From an uncultured Lachnospiraceae bacterium (GTDB lineage: Bacteria > Bacillota > Clostridia > Lachnospirales > Lachnospiraceae), in the NCBI GenBank assembly GCA_902770965.1, contig CACXUY010000012.1, positions 1-46,396 of the forward strand: a stretch of 46,396 bases of DNA, read 5' to 3'. Positions 31,815-38,016 of this stretch are shown here, one piece after another. The notes beneath the pieces are model-generated. The model was not told the origin of the DNA, ran no database searches, and saw only the letters and a program-made list of their open reading frames with translations. The position numbers were made by a program, and so were the translations under genes. Positions within the stretch are counted from its first letter, which is position 1, and the number at the start of each line of letters is the position of its first letter.

Positions 31815-32372
31815 GTGACCGGATTAACGGAGCTGTTTTTGACTTTCGCAAGGATCGGGCTGTTCACCTTTGGCGGAGGCTACGCGATGATCTCTGTCAT
31901 CGAGAACATTTGCGTGGAAAACAAGAAGTGGATAACCCACGATGAGCTGATGAACGTCGTGGTCATCGCAGAATCCACGCCGGGCCCGATAGCCATAAAC
32001 TGCGCGACATATATCGGCTATAAGAAGGGAGGCCTGCCCGGGGCGGTGATGGCGACCCTGGGCGTGACGTTTCCGTCTTTTGTTATCATATACATGATTT
32101 CAAGGTTTCTGGAGAGATTCCTCGAAATAAGATGGGCTGCGAGCGCGTTTCATGGCATCAAGCTGGCAGTGGGCATACTTATCATTGACGCAGCGATCAA
32201 AATGATAAGGAAAATGAAGAAAAGGTCTTTGAGCATTGGGATTCTGGCGGTATCGCTGACGTGTGTGACAGCAGCCAATTTGTCGGGAAGTCATCTGTCG
32301 TCCTTGACGCTCATGCTGGCTGCGGCTGTCGTCAGCGAGGTGGCCTTCATGGTGGAGAAACATTTTAAGTGA
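31815..32372 (+). CDS. Chromate transporter family protein, second subunit
   Basis: The 185-residue CHR-domain protein has TFGGGYAMISVIEN near residue 17 and AESTPGPIAINCATYIG near residue 53, and about six helices. I choose GTG 31815 because AAGGGG is nine bases upstream and the helix starts directly. A GTG at 31776 overlapping the previous stop is an alternative that would add 13 residues. It is cotranscribed with 31120-31779. A pseudogene follows. Confidence 0.85.
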   Translation: MTGLTELFLTFARIGLFTFGGGYAMISVIENICVENKKWITHDELMNVVVIAESTPGPIAINCATYIGYKKGGLPGAVMATLGVTFPSFVIIYMISRFLERFLEIRWAASAFHGIKLAVGILIIDAAIKMIRKMKKRSLSIGILAVSLTCVTAANLSGSHLSSLTLMLAAAVVSEVAFMVEKHFK

Positions 32373-32504
32373 CAATCGGATCCGCATATGAAACGCCGTG
32401 ACCGGGGAAGAGAGCCGGATGGCAGCTACAAGCGCGGCGGCTCATGCAGCGTGAAATGAATGTAGATTTAGCGAAGACAAAACAAGAGAAGTGAAAGGTG
32501 AATT

Positions 32505-32869
32505 ATTAAGAAAATAATAGTCAAAGTGGTTAAGATCCTGATCGTAGCAGTGATATGCGTCATTGTTGCCGCGTTTGTCACATGATCACACGGATAACAG
32601 AATGGGCTCGTTGAAATACACGCAGATGTACATGGATCTTGGTTTTAACTGCGTCATCCTATGATCTCAACATTATCCCAATATTGTTCATCCATGGCGC
32701 GGAGGATGGCGTCATCTCGCCGAAGAATTCAGAAGATATGGCTGAGAGGACGAAGGGCTACAGTGAGGTTCGTCTGATACCAGAAGCCGGCCATGCCGAG
32801 TCGATTCTTGTCGCACCGGAGAAGTATGAGGGGTATGTAAAGGCGTTTCTTGAAGAACTGGGTCTGTAA
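32505..32869 (+). pseudogene. Alpha/beta-hydrolase gene with large internal deletion
   Basis: Three pieces of one family are recognisable in order. A Lys/Val/Ile-rich membrane anchor (KKIIVKVVKILIVAVICV, 32508 on) ends at a stop at 32583. A second frame, GSLKYTQMYMDLGFNCVIL, is the region near the oxyanion hole. The C-terminal part is PILFIHGAEDGVISPKNS with the catalytic Asp and EAGHAESI with the catalytic His, to TAA 32867-32869. The nucleophile GxSxG section is missing at the join near 32660. There is no ATG; the position behind AAAGGTG reads ATT. A clear remnant of an exported or membrane-anchored hydrolase. Confidence 0.8.
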
Positions 32870-32873
32870 GGCC

Positions 32874-32995
32874 AGTAAACCTGCATGCCAAGATTGGCAC
32901 CACCAACTGTATAAGTCTCGGCGGGGCTTCGTGCTTCGCACTCCCGCCCCGCCGACAGGTATTCGCACTTTATGCCTGCTTCGCAGGCCCTTAGC
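32874..32995 (-). repeat. Dispersed repeat family B, copy 2
   Basis: The reverse complement of 3385-3508. It begins five bases after the pseudogene stop with AGTAAACCTGCATGCCAAG, has the GTGCTTCGCACTCCCGCC core and ATTCGCACTTT, and ends with a GCCTGCTTCGCAGGC hairpin. Confidence 0.75.
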
Positions 32996-33013
32996 TCTAC
33001 CTGTTGTCTTTCG

Positions 33014-33062
33014 GCAAGCTGTCAGTAGGCTGAAAGCGAGCTTTCGTCTACTGACAGCTTGC
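33014..33062. repeat. Long perfect hairpin between convergent genes
   Basis: GCAAGCTGTCAGTAG (33014-33028) and CTACTGACAGCTTGC (33048-33062) are a perfect 15-bp inverted repeat; the loop contains a second small stem, GAAAGC/GCTTTC. No T-run follows on either strand, so it is not a standard terminator. It abuts family B copy 2. Confidence 0.85.
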
Positions 33063-33101
33063 CTCAAGGACTTATACAGCAAATAGCCATCAGAATCATG
33101 C

Positions 33102-34505
33102 TCAAGGCAGGAACTCCCTTATATATACATCTGAGAATCGGTCATCCTGGCTGATCTTGATTACGCCAAGGCACATGTTTGAAGTGGAGTCGTCAGGAAC
33201 CGTGTACTCGTTTCCGGTGGGTTTGAGGACAAACCTGATGGATTTTGACCAATCTGGTCTTCCGGAGCTGAAGTATATCAGCCAGTAACAATCCCTGTCT
33301 TCGATCATATTGATGTCATAGTTAATCATATCTGGATAGGCCTGCACATTGGCATGGTTTAAGATAGTATATGAGCCATCGATCCGCTGTCCCATCTGGA
33401 CATAATAAATCTTGTCCTTGTATGGTTCCCAATAGCTATCGTCAGGGTCTGTACCATCCTGTTCCGGAACGAAACGGACAAGATATAACAGAAAGTTTTT
33501 GAAGCGAAGGGAGGCACAGATTTCCACATCGGGGAGCGGTATATCTGCCGTTTCCTGCCCTTTGTTTCCCATGTCCCAATCTATGTGCCAATGCGCTGCG
33601 CATTCCGGAAAGTTGGAGAGATCAGCCCTAATGGTATACTTTCCTTCTGGCAAATCAAAATAACTGGAAGTAATGTTGTTGCCGTCCTTGTCAAGGAAGC
33701 GATATACGGGTGTTGCTTCATATACATTTTCCGGTGCTAAATCTCCTAAGTGCGCATACGGATTCTCGCCGATTGAGGGGTCAATCTGTGTCTGCATCAG
33801 GAACAGCGGTTTGTCTGATACATCGAAGGAATAAGTGATTTCATAGAAGCTGACGTCAGCCTGTCTGATGGCAAGGTCTTCATTCTTTCCGAAGAAAATC
33901 AGGTAACGAAGCGTGTCGGTGCCCACGACCTTGATGTGGAAATCCTCGTTAAGCTCGGTGACGGACTGTATCTTGAAGCGGCCGATCAGGTTGGAGCGAA
34001 GGGTCGCGAGGAAGAATTGGCGGCCGCGCTGACAGAGAATATAACGGAAGCGGCCGATGTCAGTTTGGTCGCAGACCGTGGTCTCGTTGTTACTGCTAAC
34101 TCCATTAACGGTTTGGGCATTTAACTTTGTGACGAGGTTGCCGCAGTCGGGGCGGATCGGATAGGTGAGTATATAAGCGACAATGACCAAGATCGATACG
34201 AAGGCGATCAGTCCGAATGCCGAAAAAATGCTTATGACCAGATTATTGCGGTTGCGCTCATACTCTTTCCGAAGGAAATCTAGCTCCGCGTCATCAGAGC
34301 GCGACAAATCCTCATTGGCTCTTTCTTCTGTCAAAGGTTCGGATAAGACCTGTTCCAGATATTTGCGGCAGCTTGCGCATGTCGAGAGGTGTTCTTCAAT
34401 AATGCCGCTTGTGACAGCGCTTGTCAGGCCATCTGCATAGGAAGGCAGAAGATCACGAACGATCCCGCAGGAGACTGCGTTTTGTTCATTATTTTTATTT
34501 GTCAT
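33102..34505 (-). CDS. Large zf-HC2 transmembrane anti-sigma factor (module 2)
   Basis: The 467-residue paralogue of 23309-24694 has identical zinc ligand spacing (C13-x25-H39-x3-C43-x2-C46, phrase RDLLPSYADG). One membrane helix lies near residues 92-115. The exported domain begins TYPIRPDCGNL and runs to the C-terminus (DVYIREFLP). It overlaps the sigma gene by 11 bases. The exported halves of the two proteins share the YPIRPDC opening and general strand pattern but differ widely elsewhere, as expected if they sense different signals. Function as anti-sigma is from family and gene order. Confidence 0.82.
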   Translation of the reverse strand: MTNKNNEQNAVSCGIVRDLLPSYADGLTSAVTSGIIEEHLSTCASCRKYLEQVLSEPLTEERANEDLSRSDDAELDFLRKEYERNRNNLVISIFSAFGLIAFVSILVIVAYILTYPIRPDCGNLVTKLNAQTVNGVSSNNETTVCDQTDIGRFRYILCQRGRQFFLATLRSNLIGRFKIQSVTELNEDFHIKVVGTDTLRYLIFFGKNEDLAIRQADVSFYEITYSFDVSDKPLFLMQTQIDPSIGENPYAHLGDLAPENVYEATPVYRFLDKDGNNITSSYFDLPEGKYTIRADLSNFPECAAHWHIDWDMGNKGQETADIPLPDVEICASLRFKNFLLYLVRFVPEQDGTDPDDSYWEPYKDKIYYVQMGQRIDGSYTILNHANVQAYPDMINYDINMIEDRDCYWLIYFSSGRPDWSKSIRFVLKPTGNEYTVPDDSTSNMCLGVIKISQDDRFSDVYIREFLP

Positions 34506-34980
34506 CTTCGTTCACCTCCTTGCGAAGTCTTTCTTTTCCGCGGTAATAATTCACCCTCGCCCAGTTCTCATTTTTATCAAAGATTACTCCGATTTCCCGG
34601 AATGAAAGGCCGCCGAAGAGGCGAAGATAAAGGATTTCGCGCTGCGGCTCCGGGAGGCGGTGGAGCGATATCAGGATGTCCATGTGCGACACGGCGGATA
34701 AGGCTTCTTCTTCCGCGGATTGGGTAGGTATTATCTGGTCGTCAATATTTTCAAGCGGGGGACGCTTGCGCCGGTCCGTTAAGAGGACGTTGTGGGCAAT
34801 GCCAAAAAGCCAGGTCGTGATCTTGCAGCTCCCATCATAGCTTTGGATGCTTCTGACAGCCTGATAGAACGTTTCCTGAGTGAGTTCTTCGGAGAGGTCA
34901 GCATTGCCCGTTCTTGAAAGCAGGTACCGATATACGGACTGTGCGTATCGCTGGTAGATTTCGTCCATAGATAACATCAT
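34495..34980 (-). CDS. ECF RNA polymerase sigma factor (module 2)
   Basis: The 161-residue protein is collinear with the module 1 sigma factor. Region 2 has DLSEELTQETFYQAV and KITTWLFGIAHNVLL; region 4 has LPEPQREILYLRLF and GLSFREIGVIFDKNENWARV. GGGAGG precedes ATG 34980, and the TGA of the CPBP gene sits within this ribosome binding region, so the genes are coupled. Regulated by the overlapping anti-sigma gene. Confidence 0.92.
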   Translation of the reverse strand: MMLSMDEIYQRYAQSVYRYLLSRTGNADLSEELTQETFYQAVRSIQSYDGSCKITTWLFGIAHNVLLTDRRKRPPLENIDDQIIPTQSAEEEALSAVSHMDILISLHRLPEPQREILYLRLFGGLSFREIGVIFDKNENWARVNYYRGKERLRKEVNEDDK

Positions 34981-34984
34981 ACGC

Positions 34985-36178
34985 TCACCTCCCTGTCAAA
35001 AACAGCACACAGATTGTCTGGGCGAGGAACAGGATGATGAGCAGCACGCTGCCGGCATTTGCTAAATATGAAAGAACAGCTTTCCTGCCAGCCTGTGCAG
35101 GTGGCTTGCATGACCACAAATATGCAGTGTCAGCTTTTCGGGCGGCAGCACGAGACTGTCCATTCTGAACTGGGACTGAGTGGACTGTGTGGACTGTGCG
35201 GACTGTGCGGGTCGTCCTCGTGGAAAACAGGACGAAATGCCCGATAATCTGTATTACTACAGAAAAAGCAATACAGAGAATGCCGAGCAGTACGCGCGGG
35301 AGCACCGAGCGGAATTCGGCCATGTCTACGAAGCCGATGGAGTAATCGCGCAGGAGGGTTATCGTATGGCTGTCGAAGAGCGAGGTGGCTGCAAGCAGCA
35401 TGGCAGTGAAGGCAGAGCGGATCATCTGCATGATGACAGGCCAGCGGAGTCTGCCGGTACGAAGGTACACGCATGCCAAGATGCGTCCGATAAACCAGGC
35501 GTAAAAGAAACTTAACAAGCTGCCGGAACAGAGCGCATAAGCAATGGCGGAGTATTCCATGGCTGTTTTTTCGCCATATTGACGTGAACGGTCGATCAGC
35601 AAGCGGCGAAAAATGTATTCGTCAATGATCGGCGTCACGATGATGGTGATAAGAAGTGCTAAGGGGGAGTTCATGGTCTGCAGGACATTGACAGAATTTG
35701 CTCCGGTTTCCATGGCGGAGGCTTGCACAGAGGCTGTGAAGCCCAGAAGCCTTATCGGCTGCACGAGGAGATTTGCGGCAGAGATTCCCAGGATAATGCC
35801 CCATAGAGCCAGCGGGGCGCAGCAGAACAGGCTGTTCAGCAGGAAAGAGTAGTCGGCGGGACGCTTGGGGATGGGGGCGGACGGCATGCGCCGGAGCAGG
35901 AGGATGCCGACGATCGAGCCGACAATTCCGCAGAGAGTGAGTATGGGGAAGCCTGCTTGGGGCAGGAGCTGTACCAGTGAGCCGCCGAAGATGCCGGCGT
36001 CAAAGCATGGGATTCTCAGGGCGGTTTCGGCGATGCGGGCTGCGGCGAACCTCATGCCGTAGGCAGTGAGCGTCATGATGACGAGGGAGAGGCTGAGGCG
36101 GCCAAAAGGCGGTTCGTTATCTATAGATATAGTTGTATGTGCTGTCTGTAATTTGTCTTTTCCGATAATCTCGTTCAT
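34985..36178 (-). CDS. CPBP-family intramembrane protease homologue, degenerate active site
   Basis: The 397-residue membrane protein has about nine hydrophobic segments and a CPBP (Abi/Rce1-like) region around residues 170-270. The catalytic EExxFR motif reads DEYIFRR. The second-motif His is absent (SLLSFFYAWFIGRIL), and the last motif HxxxN reads MQMIRS. It therefore looks like an inactive or altered CPBP member. CPBP proteins in Firmicutes often cleave or bind membrane proteins. Lying between the small zf-HC2 and sigma genes, it may help control anti-sigma release; site-1/site-2-type cleavage is a common theme in ECF systems (inference). AAAGGAG precedes the ATG. A basic linker and two more helices end the protein. 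Confidence 0.75.
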   Translation of the reverse strand: MNEIIGKDKLQTAHTTISIDNEPPFGRLSLSLVIMTLTAYGMRFAAARIAETALRIPCFDAGIFGGSLVQLLPQAGFPILTLCGIVGSIVGILLLRRMPSAPIPKRPADYSFLLNSLFCCAPLALWGIILGISAANLLVQPIRLLGFTASVQASAMETGANSVNVLQTMNSPLALLITIIVTPIIDEYIFRRLLIDRSRQYGEKTAMEYSAIAYALCSGSLLSFFYAWFIGRILACVYLRTGRLRWPVIMQMIRSAFTAMLLAATSLFDSHTITLLRDYSIGFVDMAEFRSVLPRVLLGILCIAFSVVIQIIGHFVLFSTRTTRTVRTVHTVHSVPVQNGQSRAAARKADTAYLWSCKPPAQAGRKAVLSYLANAGSVLLIILFLAQTICVLFLTGR

Positions 36179-36310
36179 AGCGGCACTCCTTTAGTTGAGC
36201 CGTTGGGTAGGTATAGCGGTGGATTTACGGTTTAGGTAATCGTCTTACCTATAGCGATGAATAATTGTGCAGGCGGCCATGTTTTTCGGTTGCGATAATA
36301 ATGGACCGGT

Positions 36311-36640
36311 TTATTGCAGTATCCCTAGAACCAGCATGGAGCCTATGGCGATGGTCATGAAGGCAATCGCACAGAGGGATGACGCAAGCCGGATGCGTTT
36401 CATCATGAGGCGGTTCTTCTTCATAAAGTCGATTTTCTTTTGCGGGTCGGAAGCAGTATCGCTGACCGAGGCATCCGCCATTTCTTCAATGCCGGTATCA
36501 CTCATGTCGGCAAGCATCTGACGGCATGCAGCGCAGTTTTTGACGTGGTCTTCGACCGCCTGCTTCGCCTCTTCCCCTACAACGCCGTCAACGTATAGCG
36601 GGAGCAGGTCTTGTATCATTTCACAGGGAAGGTTATTCAT
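36311..36640 (-). CDS. Small zf-HC2 one-pass membrane protein (module 2)
   Basis: The 109-residue protein has zinc ligands C6-x25-H32-x3-C36-x2-C39 and the phrase QDLLPLYVDG. A linker with DSD/KKID text and one C-terminal helix (about residues 87-109) follow. It is collinear with 25212-25535. GGAGG eight bases upstream sets the start at 36640 rather than the longer frame from 36679. It heads the module 2 operon, 132 bases before the CPBP gene. Confidence 0.83.
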   Translation of the reverse strand: MNNLPCEMIQDLLPLYVDGVVGEEAKQAVEDHVKNCAACRQMLADMSDTGIEEMADASVSDTASDPQKKIDFMKKNRLMMKRIRLASSLCAIAFMTIAIGSMLVLGILQ

Positions 36641-37226
36641 GGTGGTGACCTCCTTCAGTAGTATTCGTGTGTGAAGCATAATTCATGATCCCCATATGCT
36701 TCGTGTACCAAGAGATATTTATGGACCAAGTTTCTTTCAAGTTTCTTTCATGAATCAAGTGGTTTTTGTGTGCCAGTTTTGTATTGTCATTAGTATATGC
36801 TCTTTTTAGCGGATTTGTTACAGGGGACAGCAAAAAAAGTAAGTCGGAAAGCATGAAAGCTTTATTTCATGGCTGCCTGGGAAAGCGAATTGCATGAGCG
36901 CAAGTATGTAGGAATCGGACCATACAGAAGCCGTTTTATTCTGCGCTTGTATTCATTCTTTCGCTTCATTCTTTTGTTTTGTCCTTTCGCTTTCGTTTTT
37001 TCGTCTTTTTCTTTCTGCTGACCGCTTGAAATTAGCTATAATTTGGCATAAAATATGAAAAAAGAAAAAGCACTTGTATCATATCAACACATATATTTAC
37101 AATTTTACGTCTGTTTGGAATGTTGAGCATATTTTATGTATGATATCTGTAAGTAATACGAAGACCTATAGGTGTTTAAAACTGTCTGCAATCTGGAAGA
37201 GATAGATTTTTTAGGGAACAAGTAGA
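36641..37226. other. A+T-rich divergent intergenic region with pyrimidine tract
   Basis: This 586-base gap separates the minus-strand module 2 operon from the plus-strand gene at 37227. It contains a tandem AAGTTTCTTTC duplication (about 36729-36750), a short hairpin CATGAAA-N6-TTTCATG at 36852-36871, a 69-base T/C-rich tract with almost no A (about 36952-37020), and a promoter at 37115-37144. I find no gene. Confidence 0.6.
37115..37144 (+). promoter_or_regulatory. Probable promoter of the membrane beta-rich protein gene
   Basis: TTGGAA (37115-37120), 18 bases, TATGAT (37139-37144), with a leader of about 75 bases. It is the best match in an A+T-rich region, so moderate confidence only. Confidence 0.45.
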
Positions 37227-37736
37227 ATGAATACTGAATCAATCATTTTGACCATATTAGGCATCCTCATATCATCTATCATCTCAGTGATCCTAAGCGA
37301 GCAAATTCTGTCATTTGTCGGATCCCTTATGATGAAGATCGGGATCAAGCCCAGAGTCAACCTGAACGGAATATGGAGGGCGATATTTACGATCAGAAAA
37401 GATGAGAGAGAAGAATCTGAAGTATCGTATAACGAGATCATAAGGCTCAAAAGCAGTTTCGGCAGGGTATACGGCTATATCGAGCCTGATGAAAGAAATT
37501 ACGAAGATCTGAAAGAGCATATGAATGACAGACCGCTGAGGTTAAAGGCCGAGCTGCTCGATAACAGATATCTGACCGGCTTCTGGTATCACCCGATTCA
37601 GACAAATCGCACTCAAGGCACATTTCAGATGATCCTTTACCCTGACACAAAAGAAATGCGCGGCTTGTGGATGGGATACAGCGTCAGTGGGAATGTGATC
37701 GAGGATGGCGAATGGGTGTGGAAGAAGGAAGGGTGA
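37227..37736 (+). CDS. One-pass membrane protein with beta-rich cytoplasmic domain
   Basis: The 169-residue protein has one N-terminal helix (about residues 5-38), then a domain of regular beta strands with recurring Gly/Trp: LNGIWRAIF, GRVYGYI, RYLTGFWYHP, GTFQMILYP, MRGLWMGYS and GEWVWKK. The pattern suggests a small beta-barrel like those of the membrane-anchored effectors in some bacterial defence systems (for example Cap15-type). I cannot show homology from memory. AGGGA precedes the ATG at a usable distance. It lies 280 bases upstream of cas3 and is separated by a hairpin element, so it is probably not in the cas operon. Function unknown. Confidence 0.7.
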   Translation: MNTESIILTILGILISSIISVILSEQILSFVGSLMMKIGIKPRVNLNGIWRAIFTIRKDEREESEVSYNEIIRLKSSFGRVYGYIEPDERNYEDLKEHMNDRPLRLKAELLDNRYLTGFWYHPIQTNRTQGTFQMILYPDTKEMRGLWMGYSVSGNVIEDGEWVWKKEG

Positions 37737-37768
37737 GATTTAATGCGGAGTGAAATGGTCATAATTCA

Positions 37769-37886
37769 TAATAGTGAGTATTAAAAAATGTTGACTTATA
37801 AACTATATCGAGTTATCATATTACCGTAAATACAGAAAAAAGCATCACCTAAAAGGTGACACTTTTCCCTTTAATGCTCACTATTA
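37769..37886 (+). terminator. Nested inverted-repeat element ending the 37227 transcript
   Basis: Outer arms TAATAGTGAGTATTAAA (37769-37785) and TTTAATGCTCACTATTA (37870-37886) pair with one mismatch. Inside, AAAAG-CAT-CACCT and AGGTG-ACA-CTTTT form a second stem followed by CCCTTT. It probably works as a terminator; the outer arms are unusually far apart and may mark a small mobile palindromic element. Confidence 0.6.
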
Positions 37887-37934
37887 TTTTTCAATCCTCA
37901 TGGCGGCTTCTTGTAGAAGGTTGCCAAGACATCA

Positions 37935-37956
37935 TTATCATAGTGGCTAATGATAA
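37935..37956. promoter_or_regulatory. Palindrome upstream of the cas operon
   Basis: TTATCAT (37935-37941), 8 bases, ATGATAA (37950-37956): a perfect 7-bp inverted repeat about 60 bases before the cas3 start. Its position suits a repressor operator or promoter overlap. I could not find a convincing promoter for the cas operon in this gap. Confidence 0.4.
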
Positions 37957-38016
37957 AGACTGCAAGAAGATTATTTATCGAAAAAGCCTATAGGAAATAA
38001 AGTTATAGGAGTAGGC

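Noticed and set aside
32874..33086. Open frames on both strands below the hydrolase pseudogene
   Set aside because: They are explained by family B repeat copy 2 and the adjacent hairpin.
36641..36854. Lysine/asparagine-rich minus-strand frame upstream of the small zf-HC2 gene
   Set aside because: Composition follows the A+T-rich DNA, there is no ribosome binding site, and it overlaps the real gene's leader.
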